A DNA stretch of 64,000 nucleotides from Apricaphanius iberus (GCA_028564705.1 JAPXFQ010002758.1:2003570-2067569); one strand, 5' to 3'; counted from the first letter of the stretch, positions 1-10,623 are shown. The notes: generated by a model from the sequence alone, not told the origin. Translations and numbers: made by a program.

Positions 1-1099
1 TTTCCAGTGTTAACTAAACATGATTATACTGATTTCAGTAAAATAATTCCTTCATTTTACACCAACGCAAGAAAATTGTGTAAATTCAGTATTGTTGATA
101 ATTGCTTAAATTGTACTTAATTAAATCATGTAAATAAGAGAAACATATATAGATTGTGGAAGTCTTTATTGGATGAAAAGGGGAAGAAAAAGCTATGTGC
201 ATTTGCTTGTTTGAATGTATTTGTGTGCAAGACCCTATCTGTATGTCATTTTATCTATACATTTTTTTTTACATGTGCAGGTGTCTGTTTTTCGATATTG
301 GTTTACTAGATAGAATTTTCCAGATCGTGGCTAGCCTGGCAGGCGGCACAGATTGAGGCAGCAGCCAGTTTGACACCAGTTAGGAAGCAGGATCGTATGA
401 GTGGGAAAAAGCAAATTGAAGTGTCATAAAGATATTAATGGAAACAAGATGTGGCCACCAAAAAAAACCATCAGTAAATTGGCTAGCAGTAAAAATACAA
501 ATCCAGCCAAGCCAAAAGAAGCTTTTCCAATTGAAATGTCTGTGCTTAATAGATTATACATATCCTAGGATTTTATTTTTTTCTGTCTTGCAGAAAGCCA
601 GTGCAGACAGTATATGTTATGACCAAACACAATAAAAAAAAAAAGTAAATTGAACATATATTTAGTGTTTGCCTTTGTGTTGATGTGTTAAATAATGCTA
701 AAGCAGAAAATGACCAAGTAATATAAAAAAATATATAATTGCAAAAGCATGTGTTTATAATGGTATATTAGGGAAAATATGGCAAAGAACAATTTTGATT
801 CCAGTAGTTTTACACAATTTAAACTAAGACAAGAGTTTGCTTTTTTTTTAAGAAAAAGATAATATAAACACTTAGAAATATAAAAACAGAACATTGAAAT
901 CTTGATAGGGAGGATTTTAACCTGGAAGGCAAGGGAGCTTAATAAATGGTGGGAGGGGATCAGGAAAACAGAAAGAGTCTAAAGTGTGAACCTTACTGTA
1001 TTTTTCAAGAGACTTAAATCAAAGGAAATTTAATGTTTTCACTGTGACTAAAAGGAACAGAGCCTAAGTGTACTAAGAGGTTGATTAAAGAAGACATTT
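1..1099. other. AT-rich non-coding stretch, nothing recognised
   Basis: No recognisable gene, RNA or complete mobile element is seen. The open frames here are short and low in complexity, and the one at 438-635 has no recognisable domain. Short A and T runs are common. Confidence 0.5.
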
Positions 1100-1109
1100 C
1101 GATTGTATA

Positions 1110-1945
1110 CTCTTGTAAATACCTGACTGTTCACCTGAAAAATACACTGGATTGGAGTCAAAAAACAGCAGGTTCCGAAAGACGTTTTTAGACTCTGTGC
1201 TGGCACCAGCCATCTTTTATAGCATTGTATGTGTGAGCAGCACTTTGTCTACAGCAGAGAGGAAGAGGCTTCTGAGCTCATTGGAAAGGTCAGCTTGGTT
1301 CTAGGATGCTCCCTGGATCCAGTGCAGGTGTTGGGAGACAGGAAAACAGAAAGAAACAAAATAACATCACTGTTGGTCTCCCACACCATGCATGGAGATT
1401 TTGCAGAGCTCCTTCAGTGACAGATTGCTACATCCTAGATGCATGAAGGAGCAGATTTGCAGTACCATCCTCCCCGACGCTGTTAGACTTTAAAATCAGA
1501 ACTGCTCCCAACAAAGTTAATATTTACATCCCTGCTGTAAATTGCACTAACTCACTAATTACACTTTCTGCTGCTGTTATTTGCATATAATTTTTTCTCA
1601 GTTTCAATGTGCTAACTATTGGATATATGTTTACTTTTTATGCACAAGAACACATGAACATTCTATACATATTTCTAAATATTTTTGATTATTTTTAATA
1701 TTTTTAGAATATCCTACAGGTTCAAATCTACAGCACTTGTTTTGTTTTTAATGACTACGCGGTTCTCTGTATCTTTTAAATCTTTTCATAAGGCACATTT
1801 TATTCTTAACTCTTAGATTTAATTTTTTTATATGTTTTTACTTCTGAATCTTAATTGATGTTTGTATTTCCTGCCATTTTGCTGCTGTTACAGCCGAAAT
1901 TCCCCTTGTTGGACAATTAAGGGTTGTTTAATTCTATTCCATTCT
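1110..1945 (+). mobile_element. decayed LINE 3' end (C-terminus of ORF2 plus 3' UTR)
   Basis: The plus strand encodes, with stops and frameshifts, the typical C-terminal tail of a fish LINE reverse transcriptase. Traces include NTLDWSQ near 1145, VLGCSLDPVQ near 1300-1330 and DRLLHPRC near 1420-1440, followed by a LPDAVRL-like segment. The 3' UTR ends near 1880-1945 with a 'GCTGCTGTTACAG...AATTCCCC' block and a degenerate (ATTCT)n tail, the usual way such fish LINEs end. Only the terminal part of the element is present (5' truncation). It is an old fossil with no coding capacity. The clade is uncertain; CR1/L2-like or a related group is likely. Confidence 0.6.
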
Positions 1946-2310
1946 ATACTAGATGGTTTTGTACTACAAAAGGGGCAGAAGGAGGTAGAGGAGGACTATT
2001 TGAATAAGTGGATAGACTGATCTGATAGACCAGATCGATGAATAACAGCTACCGATCAAGAAGCAGAGATCCCTGGAATGGATATGTCCAATCCAATCCA
2101 ATCTTATTTATAAAGCACAACTTAAACAAACACAAGGTTTCCAAAGTGCTGCACAGTAATAAATAACACAACAGAAGCACGATAGGACAATGGACACAAG
2201 GTAAAATAGGATGAAACAGAAATAAAACAAATGAGATAAAAGAGATAACAGATAAAACACAGTAAAATCAAGTAAATCCATAAAATAAAGTAAGTGAAGT
2301 CAACTTCCTA

Positions 2311-3157
2311 CTAGGTGTTAAAAGCCAAGAAGAAGGAGTGGGTCTTTAGGTGGGATTTAAAAACAGACAGAGAGGAGGCCTGTCTGATGTGCTGAGGCAG
2401 ACTTTTCCAAAGTTTCGGAGCTGCCACAGCGAAGGCACTGAGCTTCCGCTTAGTTTTAGGCTCTGTCAGTAGCAGCTGGTCAGATGACCTGAGAGACCGG
2501 GAAGGAGTGTAAACGTGTATAAGCTCAGAGAGGTATGGCGGAGCAAGACCATTGAGGGATTTAAAAGCAAATAAAATTAATTTAAAATGAACTCTAAAAT
2601 GTATGGGCAGCCAGTGGAGTGAGGCTAAAATGAGGGTAATGTGCTCATGTTTTCTTGTGCCAGTTAAAAGACGAGCTGCAGCGTTATGTACCATCTGGAG
2701 CCAAGAGATGGCCGACGCGCTGACCCCCAGATACAATGCGTTGCAGTAATCCAGCCGATTGGTTACAAAAGCGTGGACTACTGTCTCAAAGTGCTGCCTG
2801 GACAGAATTGGTTTTATTTTGGCCAGCTGCCTCAGGTGAAAGAAACTCGATTTCACAACAGATGTGATCTGGCTCTCAAGTTTAAAATCAGGGTCCATCT
2901 TCACCCCCAAGTTCGTAATGATAGTTTTCATGTACTGGCTGAGGGGACCAAGATCTGGCAGAGGGGTTCCAGTGGCTCCACTAAAAACCATCACCTCTGT
3001 TTTGTCATCATTAAAATTTAAAAAGTTAAAAGACATCCAGGCCTTGATTTCATCCAGTCATTTCAGCAGTGCAGTGACAAAGCTGGTGTCATTTTTCTTT
3101 AAAGGAACATAAATGTGGCTGTCCTCTGCATAACAGAGGAATAAAATGCCATGCTTC
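2311..3157 (-). pseudogene. L2-like LINE reverse transcriptase C-terminal remnant
   Basis: The longest open part is 241 residues (3036-2311). In frame upstream lies FLCYAEDSHIYVP, a degenerate copy of the catalytic YADD box: the first aspartate has become glutamate. An in-frame TGA near 3060 follows, where relatives would have Cys before LDEIKAWM. Downstream are the 'LNFNDDKTEVMVFSG' palm/thumb region, NLGVKMD, and the L2-typical LDYCNALYLGV, HNAAARLLTGT, LHWLPIHFR and LFAFKSLNGLAPPYLSEL blocks, ending FKSHLKTHSFFLAF. The 5' two thirds of RT are absent, so it cannot polymerise DNA. Confidence 0.75.
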
Positions 3158-4330
3158 TTAAGTATGGAGCTGGGAGGTGACAGGGATTGAAGGGTCGTAC
3201 ACAGAGGAGGAAATTAGAGCCCTAGTAGAAGAAACCTTGTTGATAAAAAAGTGAAGTAAGTTTTCACAAACAGCAGGGGTGGTCTCCATACTGACAGACT
3301 GTGGGTCATTCAGGACAGAGTCAATAGTCTTGAACAAGATGCGATGCTTGTGGCAGTTTGACAAGACTATCTCAGACAAATGTTTTCTTTTAGCAGCTTT
3401 CACAGTTGTTTGATAGCGTTGCCAACAGTCCCTAAGCATTTCAAATGACACCTGCAGTTTATCCCTCTTCCACCTGCGCTCAGCTCTGCGACACTCATGT
3501 CTAACAGCCCAAGTCGCGTCATTCAACCAGGGCTCAGATCTGGTTTTAGGCTGCCTGGTTTTTAATGGAACCACAGTGTGTAGGACAGACTTACAGGTGG
3601 AGTGAAACCGTGAACTGAGCTCCTCAGTAGTGCACACAGTCTCAGGAAAGACGCAACTGATATTAAAGGCAGTGGAGAGCTGAGCAGCAGTGGAAGGGTT
3701 AATAATACGACAGCGCTGAACAGCAGCGGCAGATTTGACTGTAGCATTACAGGCGAGGGCAACCTCAAAAAGAACGGGCATGTGATCAGAGAAAGCTGCG
3801 TCACATATCTCAAGATTAAGAACGGGCAGACCATAAGATAAAACAAGATCAAGTGTGTGACCGCATTCTTGTGTGGGTCGAGACACAGACTGCACCAGAT
3901 TAAAAGAATCAATGAGGTTTAAAAAGTCTGTTGCCATTGGCTTGTCAGGACAACATACATGAACATAAGGACACAGTCATATTTACACATAATTTCAGCC
4001 AGGAAATCGCAGAATTCATTTATGAAGTTCTTGTTGTACTTCGGTGGCCGATAGACCACGGCGCACAGTACAACGTGAGACTGGCCCAGCTCAAATAAAG
4101 TGAGTTCAAAGCTGGTAAAAGAGGATGGCGGAAATAGCAGCTTACACTTGTAGAAGCTTTTAAACACAGTGGCTGTTCCTCCTCCTCGACCAGACGCGCG
4201 AGGTAATTTGCTGAAATTACATATACAAGCCTTTCCTCAAACAATAGTCTGGAGAAGTTTTTGAAGGCAGCTGTGGCACCACCTAACAGGGTATGACACT
4301 GCAGATGTTCCTGTGGTGACCTATCCACCT
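3158..4330 (-). pseudogene. L2-like LINE endonuclease (EEP) and linker, frameshifted
   Basis: The minus-strand frame at 4167-3919 contains VVYRPPKYNKNFINEF, the central part of an exonuclease-endonuclease-phosphatase domain. It continues, after a frameshift near 3930-3950, into the frame at 3937-3158. That frame holds CGHTLDLVLS and FSDHMPVLFEV, the C-terminal EEP motifs (SDH is the catalytic Ser-Asp-His triad). A basic linker follows (RRAERRWKRDKLQ; YQTTVKAAKRKHLSEI), as in LINEs between EEP and RT. In live relatives this domain nicks target DNA to prime reverse transcription. Further frameshifts lie upstream, where a glycine-rich GRGGG segment is readable. It is non-functional. Confidence 0.7.
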
Positions 4331-4349
4331 GACACTGTACGGCCTTAAA

Positions 4350-4940
4350 GTGACAGCGTGTAGTTTTTGCAGTATATCTTTGTAAATAGCCATTAAAATA
4401 CTATGTAATAATAATTACGTGAAGCACATTACTTGCAAAATTTTGGCGATATTGTAAATATGACTTTAAAAATCAGTTTTAAAATACATGGGCGCGGGTA
4501 CTCTTTTCAGGGGAAAGCCATATTAGATGACGTCTTTACTGCTACAAGAGCCGGACAAAGCGCACGGAACACGGCCGCTATTAAAACATTGATTCCCCCT
4601 CAAAATGCAAAAAAGTTTCTCCATAAATACATTTTTAAATTTTTCAAATGTATTTTATATTTATTTGTAGCTTGAAATTTTCCAAGTTGATGATTTAATA
4701 GATAATAACAAAATTGTTCAAGCCTGTGCTAAATCCAAGATTTGCACCCGTGTTCTAACAGCATGCCCTGGTTTACAGTGTGTCAGGGTTCTACACCTAT
4801 ATGCAGCCGGCCCCCGCATCCCGGGTGCAAGTCATGCGCGCTAACCAGTCAGCCAAAGGGATATCCCTGTGACCAAGCAGCCAGGGAGCATGATCAATCA
4901 GCAGTTCCTATAGTTCTATAACTTTGCCAGCCTTACTAAA
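4350..4940. other. non-coding stretch, possible DNA-transposon debris at its start
   Basis: A TTAAAGTGACAGCGTG sequence near 4343-4358 and the GC-rich block at 4490-4590 resemble non-autonomous fish transposons. I could not find a matching second terminus. An 80-residue open frame at 4433-4675 has no recognisable domain. Confidence 0.3.
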
Positions 4941-4943
4941 AAT

Positions 4944-5627
4944 TAGGGATGTCCGATATTATCGGCCTAAATTCATTATCGGCCGATATTGGCATTAAAA
5001 TGTAACATCGGAAACTATCGGTATCGGTTTTTATTTTTTTAATAAGATGAGTTTTTCAAACCATACACATATTATATATCAAACTCTTCAGCAATTTCTT
5101 TTCTCTCTCATAATGTAAAAATATGACAGATTTGCGGTTTAGTTTTTGAGATATTATTTGTTTGAGACAACTTCCAATATATCAAAAGGTAGGTTAATTA
5201 TTGGCCCTGCTTAAATGTTTGCTGGTGTTTTATTTTTTATTCTTGTTTCAGTTGTTTCCACTTTACCTCACTGCTATAAAGGTGTAATGTTGTTCACATT
5301 TTCAAAAAGTAGAAATTTGTCCTGAGTGGTGGGCCTTTGTCAGTATTCTCTGTGTGAGAAAATGTTCCAGCAGCTTTTGAAGACAAAATAAAAATGGCAA
5401 ATTTTTCAACTGCCTAACTAAAATTCTAGTACTTATTACATTTTCTAATTTTTTAAAGCTCAAGTATGCATGATAGAAGATATTTCATTGTGCTAAAAGG
5501 GTTTAGTAGTTTTTGTTTTTTTATGAGGGAGGGTCCCCACATATTGGTATCGGTTTAAATCGGTATCGGAAAATATGAGTTAGGCTATATCGGCTATCGG
5601 TAAAAAAGCCAATATCGAACATCCCTA
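4944..5627. mobile_element. hAT-type MITE with perfect 8-bp TSD
   Basis: This is a 684-bp non-autonomous element. The left end TAGGGATGTCCGATATT and the complement of the right end, TAGGGATGTTCGATATT, form inverted terminal repeats with one mismatch in 17. It is flanked on both sides by CTAAAAAT (4936-4943 and 5628-5635), a perfect 8-bp target duplication, which is the hAT superfamily size. Subterminal TATCGG/CGGCCGATA motifs are repeated near both ends and are candidate transposase-binding sites. No transposase coding is seen, so it would have depended on an element elsewhere. Confidence 0.85.
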
Positions 5628-5639
5628 CTAAAAATATCA

Positions 5640-6704
5640 CCCCAGCCCCCCAGGTTTATAACATGATCTCATTCATAGGCCCTTATCCAATCCACATCTG
5701 CAGACATACTCAACAGCAACATAAAAAGGACATTAAAATGGATAGATGAGCCAGGTTAGGTGAGAAAACGTTTATTTGATGCTAAATAAATGCATTGATA
5801 AATCATGTGCTACACTTCTAAAATATCCTCAGGCACGATACAGTAGTGTGAATGCACATAACCAGACACAATCACAGAAAAACCCAGACTGTCAAGTACT
5901 CTTTTTATGGTGTCACCTGAGCTTGGCCTTAAGTACATATTTCATGCTACATTACCCCCTATGGCAGAAGATGAGGAGAAGAAACAGGGAGACTAAAGGA
6001 GGCTGAGAGATGAAGTGAGGCAGTAAAATTAAGGCTCCTTTCTCTCTTGACTGGCTGCCTAAACATCCTTTCTACTTCTTCTGTTCTTCCTACCCCCCTT
6101 ATCTTTATCCCCCTGTTTCTTTTAGTTTAATATTTTTTAATGGTCACTAACCAGAATGGGTCACAGACATGCTCCTGCTGGATGCCCACATGACAAGAGT
6201 AGTGATATGTTTTAATGAGGCTGGGACTTAGGGCACAAGTAGAAATTTCTCATTTGGTCTTTCACTGGAGAAAACTACATCTACCTCAAGCTGTTTCTCT
6301 CCATCCTCTGCCACACATCTAATGTTTAATGTTATTTCCTTCATCTCATCCTCACTGTGTTGCACTTCCTATTTTCAGTTATAGCAGTGTTTGTTGTTGT
6401 TGTTGTTGTTTTTAATCAAACTGGTTACTCACACTTGTTTCCCTAATCCCATACAGGTGTACACGTCTGAGCAGATTCCTTTGATATCAGAGCACCCTGT
6501 AGAGCCACATCTTTTTTTTTCACTTGTTAACATATAAAATGCTCTTTTGTGGGTTTTAGCTGACATAAGACATGCTGAAAAAATATCCTCAAAACCCTAA
6601 CTCCACTCCTCAAAGTCTGAAAAAGACAGCTAAGGGCTTTAACAACTGACAATGTTTGGTCAGCACCACATGTATTTGTTTATCTGCAGGGAAAGAAAAA
6701 AAAA
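5640..6704. other. non-coding stretch upstream of the Penelope insertion
   Basis: No gene is recognised. A short (TTG)n run lies at 6391-6410. The segment 5816-5836 is identical to 6718-6738 at the 5' junction of the Penelope-like insertion. A 76-residue open frame at 5776-6006 has no recognisable domain. Confidence 0.5.
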
Positions 6705-6740
6705 CTGATCATATGGTTTCTAAAATATCCTCAGGCACTA

Positions 6741-7487
6741 CCTATCCTCAGCCAATACCTACTTTTTGACTCACACCACCCACTGGAACACAAGCTTAGT
6801 GTTATCAGGACCCTGCAACACAGAGCTGATAACATACCCACCAGCTCACAGGCCCAAGGGGAAGAACGCAAGCACGTGAGAGACACCCTCACAACTTGTG
6901 GTTACCCCAGCTGGACTTTTGTGAAAACTGCAGCTAATTCCAGAAGGAAAGCCAACAAAGTGGTTGAAAAAGAAAACAAACGAAACAATGTAGTCATTCC
7001 ATATGTGTCTGGGATTTCTGAAAAACTCAGGAGGATTTTTAACAAACACAGTATCCCTGTGTATTTCAAACCCAGCAACACACTCAGACAGAGACTAGTA
7101 CATCCCAAGGACAGAACACCACACACACACAAAAGCAACCTGGTGTATGCAATCCAATGCAATGAAGAATGCAAGGACCTCTACATTGGTGAAACCAAAC
7201 AACCACTGTACAAACGCATGGCCCAACACAGGAGAGCTAACTCCTCAGGCATGGACTCTGCTGTTCATTTACATCTCAAGGAGAAAGCTCACTCCTTTGA
7301 GGACAGCAATGTCCAGATATTAGACAGAGAGGACAGATGGTTTGAAAGAGGAGTAAAAGAAGCCATCTATGTAAAAGTAGAGAAACCATCGCTAAACAGA
7401 GGAGGAGGCCTGAGACATCACCTATCTCCAATTTACAATGCTGCCCTTTCATCCCTCCCTAGAAGATTCAAACAAATTAGCCTCTAA
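6741..7487 (+). CDS. Penelope-like element GIY-YIG endonuclease fragment
   Basis: This is an open frame of about 248 codons with no in-frame start; it continues the 5'-truncated element. It opens with QYLLFDSHHPLEHKL, the conserved region just after the RT of Penelope-like proteins. A basic linker (about 6880-7130) follows. Next comes the GIY-YIG nuclease: LVYAIQC (the GIY position), then CKDLYIGET (the YIG position), then KRMAQHR with its conserved Arg and His, about 7137-7240. A downstream HLHLKEKAHSF segment and WFERGVKEAIYVKVEKPSLN carry the Cys/His and catalytic Glu positions of the PLE-type domain. In intact elements this nuclease nicks DNA for target-primed insertion. The stop is at 7485-7487. 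The domain looks undamaged even though the element is truncated. Confidence 0.85.
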   Translation, partial: PILSQYLLFDSHHPLEHKLSVIRTLQHRADNIPTSSQAQGEERKHVRDTLTTCGYPSWTFVKTAANSRRKANKVVEKENKRNNVVIPYVSGISEKLRRIFNKHSIPVYFKPSNTLRQRLVHPKDRTPHTHKSNLVYAIQCNEECKDLYIGETKQPLYKRMAQHRRANSSGMDSAVHLHLKEKAHSFEDSNVQILDREDRWFERGVKEAIYVKVEKPSLNRGGGLRHHLSPIYNAALSSLPRRFKQISL

Positions 7488-7709
7488 TAACAGAAACAAC
7501 TGTGACTCCAACGACTGTCGTTATAACACAATAGGGCACTAATGAAGCCGAAACCTAACCTCCACCAATAGGCGGCACGCCAACGACCGTCGTTAAGACA
7601 TGGAGCACAAAGGATCCAATGACATAATGATTCTTGTTCAAGAGGTTAAATAGCTGAGTCTCCACACCAGTTAGTTGGACCAGTCCCAGCCTGGTCAGCA
7701 GCGAGCATG

Positions 7710-7757
7710 AACTGATGAAGCCTCTTGGATAAGAGGTGAAACGTCTTCCAAGACAAA
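7710..7757 (+). ncRNA. hammerhead-ribozyme-like core in the Penelope 3' region
   Basis: CTGATGA (7712-7718) is followed by a stem CCTCTT/AAGAGG (7721-7726 with 7731-7736) closed by a GGAT tetraloop. After one base comes GAAAC (7738-7742). These are the two conserved core strings of a hammerhead ribozyme in the right order around a stem-II-sized hairpin. A second perfect hairpin GTCTT-CC-AAGAC (7743-7754) sits where stem III would be. The expected NUH cleavage triplet after it reads AAA here, and I see no clear stem I, so this copy is probably inactive. Penelope-like elements are known to carry hammerhead motifs. Calling this one is inference. Confidence 0.45.
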
Positions 7758-7847
7758 TTACCAAGTCCAGTTGCGTTTGATTGAAATTTCCTTGAGATAA
7801 CCATGACCTGGATGAATGAGAATATTCACAAGCTGATCATATGGTTT

Positions 7848-8325
7848 ATTTCACTGTTCAGTAAAGCATTGCTCTGTTGTACACCCATTTGCTTCTTTTT
7901 AAAGGTTATTAGATCTGCTGTGTGAAATAAGTATGGATCTTACATACTACATTGGTAAATGTCCTTTCAAAACAACAAATGCAAGTGTAGCCAAATTTCC
8001 TGTATTATTGAGTGTAGCATGTTAAACAACATAATGGTATTATTAGATCCGGCTACAGAAACAAATGATAAAAGGGGCATCCCATACACGAGAGTTCAAT
8101 ATAACCAGGTAGAGGAAGTTTTTGTCAATGAGCAGACACAAAAAAGGCACCAAAATTGTTTAATTGAAAAGGTACTTGCCTTTTGAAAGTGTAATATATG
8201 GCTGCAGAGCCAGAAATCACACATAATTGTTTCCATTCAATCATTGTTTTCTGAACTCTTCTTTGTCCCGCTAGCCCATGATTATTTTCCATCCAACTGT
8301 ATATCTCCTTCAATGCAACACTACC
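7848..8325. other. non-coding stretch, nothing recognised
   Basis: AT-rich sequence after the Penelope insertion. Short open frames have no recognisable domain. Confidence 0.4.
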
Positions 8326-8602
8326 TATCAATTTTCAATACTGCTTATCCTCAGGGGGTCGCAGGGGGCTGGATCTCCAGCTATCAATGGGCGAGAGGCT
8401 GGGTACACCATGGACAGGTCGCCAGTCCATCGCAGGGCACCCAGACAGACAGGACAAACAACCATGCATGCACACACTCACATTTAAGGACAATTTAGAG
8501 AGACCAATTAACCTGACGGCAATGTTTTTGGACTGTGGGAGGAAGCTGGAGTATCCGGAGGGAATTCACACACGCATATGGAGAACATGAAAACTCCATG
8601 CA
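8326..8602 (-). mobile_element. SINE copy (tRNA-headed, RTE-tailed family), partial
   Basis: Homologous in reverse orientation to the full copy at 53980-54343. It contains the complements of the conserved blocks 'GGCGACCTGTCCATGGTGTACCC', 'CTCTAAATTGTCCTTAAATGTGAGTGTG' and 'CTTCCTCCCACAGTCC'. The tRNA-like head is missing, and the GGAT tail is not evident at the left end. Confidence 0.75.
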
Positions 8603-8837
8603 CTGTGTAATACTTTTGTAAAAAAAGGGTCTAAAAACTAAGTGAGCAACTTTCTATGGCAAGTTTGGGATTTAAAGAAAAAAAACGTGTCAGAAAAATT
8701 GTGCAACTTTAAGCACACTAAGGATCTTGTTTATGTACTTTTTAGACAATGATTAAGATTGATGTAAATATGTATGTCTTCAGGTTATATAGCAATTGCA
8801 TGTATTGGTGCATGTGTGAAGTACAAATATGCTGCAG

Positions 8838-9146
8838 CGTCCGTCCGTCCACCCATCCATCCATCCGTGTTCTTCCGCTTATCCGAGGTAAGGTCGCAGG
8901 GGCAGCAGCTTAAGCAGAGAGACCCAGACTTCCCTCTCAAGCACCTCTCGAGGAATCCCGAGGCGTTCACAGGCCAGTCAAGAGACATAGTCCCTCCAGC
9001 GAGTCCTGGGTATTCCTCTGGGTCTCCACCCGATGGGATGTGCCCAGAACACCTCACCAAGGAGGTGTCCAGGGGGCATCCTGGCCAGATGCCTTAACCA
9101 CCTCAACTGGCTCCTCTCGATGTGGAGGAGCAGCGGCTCTTCTCTC
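8838..9146 (-). mobile_element. RTE/Rex3-like LINE, short 3' fragment
   Basis: The minus strand reads from the RSQLRWLRHLARMPPGHLLGEVFWAHPIGWRPRGIPRTRW region to the 3' end of the RTE family seen intact at 36501-37520. It ends with a 'CTTATCCG'-type box and CATC/CCGT tail repeats at the low-coordinate side (8838-8867). It is strongly 5'-truncated, with frameshifts. Confidence 0.8.
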
Positions 9147-9159
9147 AAAAACAGACTAG

Positions 9160-9232
9160 TATAAACGAAAAATGTCTCCATCAATACGTTTGCGTCTGAG
9201 TGCAAATTTGTGAGAAGCATTAACTAGGCTTT
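9160..9232 (+). repeat. dispersed repeat, copy 1 of 2
   Basis: About 72 bp starting TATAAACGAAAAATGTCTCC and ending ACTAGGCTTT, clearly homologous to 10624-10702. Family unknown. It directly adjoins the RTE fragment. Confidence 0.55.
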
Positions 9233-9239
9233 ACACTGG

Positions 9240-10620
9240 ACATATTGTACACCACACAATATACTTACAAACAAAACTAGTTATTGAATAAAGCTTTTAA
9301 GTCCTTAAAACTGTATTTTTGTCTGAAAACATTTGAAAATTTTATATTTTTCCAATAAGGAATGGGTTTAGATTTTGATGGATCTTTCAATCTTGATGTC
9401 CTTCTACGTAACTGTCTTTGTGCACGCTAGATCAGACATGTCTTGCATTAAAAATCATAATGAAATATATAAACTGATTTGCTGGTGCATAGACTGCATG
9501 GCTGCAGTCATAAAGCAAACACAAAAATGAAGTGGCTTTTTTCATCTATCCAAACTACAAATGCCTTTAAGTATGTATTGATTCACCATGTGGAAAATTG
9601 GGCTATTGTTGTGTTCTGTGCATTTATAATCAAGTTGCATCTAAAGGAGTTGAAATAAAAAATACATTGTTCATGCAGTGGAGAGTACTCTTTAGTGATT
9701 ACATGCAATTTTCTAATTAATGACACTTATTCTAAATCTACCAAGCAAGAGAGTAACCTAAATAATAAAGAATAAAACCATCCATGTTCCAAACTGTTTT
9801 TTTACACAAATGTTCACATAACTGTTATCTCGATCATCTTTCACAGATTTAAATTTTACCTGATGTTTAAACCCTTTCTATGAATATGATACTGCAGCAT
9901 ATGTACACTAATGTCCAGCTAAGGAAGGGTGACATTTTTGTTATGTCAAAACAATGTAATCTCTCATGAAAAGAACTCTAAACAACAAAAAAGAAAGAAA
10001 GAAACACTTTTGTGTAAACGTTTTGAAACCAGCGCTTTTTAAAACCTCTGTATACTTTGTAACTGATAAGCAGATTGTGGCTAGTGAAAGTAATTGGTGT
10101 GAAGACATTCAGCTCTGCTAACGTTTTTGAGAACTTTGAACTATCCATCTAACACTTATTCCGCTAAACCCTAAGTAACAGTTCTCCATCTATGTCGAAA
10201 TGCATTGACACAACGCCATTATCCGTCAAAGCAAGGCCTCACCATCACCTATGCAAGGACGGACAGAGTAGAGCCCAATTTTCTAACTATCCATCAATGG
10301 AGAGTGTATGCCTGTGACTGTTCAGCTCAACAACAGCCAGAGATCGTTTCACCAGAGCGGTGCTCTGTAATCGCTGTAATCAGTATTCAATGCAGCGTTT
10401 AGGCACTATATGCTTGATATTGAAATTGATCTAATATGTAACTTGGGCGATTTTTAACACAAGGAGGTGTAGAGAAACAGCAAACAGCGTTCACAGCTGA
10501 AGAAAATAAACTATAGTTAAACAGTTAAACACTGCAGTGGTGGGCAGACTCGCCATGAAAAGTTAGCACCCCCTGTTGTCCTGGTTGGGAATTGCCTTCC
10601 AACATGGAAAATCAATAGAG
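9240..10620. other. AT-rich non-coding stretch, nothing recognised
   Basis: No gene or clear mobile element seen. The 65-residue frame at 10205-10402 has no recognisable domain. Confidence 0.4.
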
Positions 10621-10623
10621 AAC

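Larger units (their letters stand above)
2083..4335 (-). mobile_element. L2-like LINE, internally deleted
   Basis: Read on the minus strand, this element runs from an endonuclease region (about 4335-3550) through a linker (about 3550-3160) to the C-terminal part of the reverse transcriptase and a post-RT region (about 3155-2311). It then has a 3' UTR ending in a (GGATT)n tail at 2083-2105. The UTR contains the AAAGTGCT / TTTATAAAT block typical of L2-type LINEs in fish. The RT fingers and most of the palm are missing: the frame jumps from the linker to just before the YADD-type motif. Frameshifts and at least one in-frame stop make it dead. L2 is the best guess from the post-RT motif 'LDYCNALYLGV...NAAARLLTGT'. 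Confidence 0.75.
6720..7832 (+). mobile_element. Penelope-like element, 5'-truncated, 15-bp TSD
   Basis: This is a plus-strand Penelope-like retroelement fragment with the C-terminal RT linker, a GIY-YIG endonuclease and a 3' non-coding region. It is bounded by perfect 15-bp direct repeats CTGATCATATGGTTT at 6705-6719 and 7833-7847, the target-site duplication. The first 19 bp inside (CTAAAATATCCTCAGGCAC, 6720-6738) are not Penelope sequence but match host DNA at 5818-5836. The 3' region (7490-7832) has two ACGAC(T/C)GTCGTT boxes (7511-7522 and 7583-7594) and a strong stem-loop. It ends GATGAATGAGAATATTCACA, a typical fish Poseidon/Neptune-type end. The RT core is missing, so it is a dead copy. 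Confidence 0.88.

Noticed and set aside
4944..5627. Tc1/mariner-type MITE
   Set aside because: The duplication is 8 bp, not TA, and the ends are TAGGGATG-like, fitting hAT.
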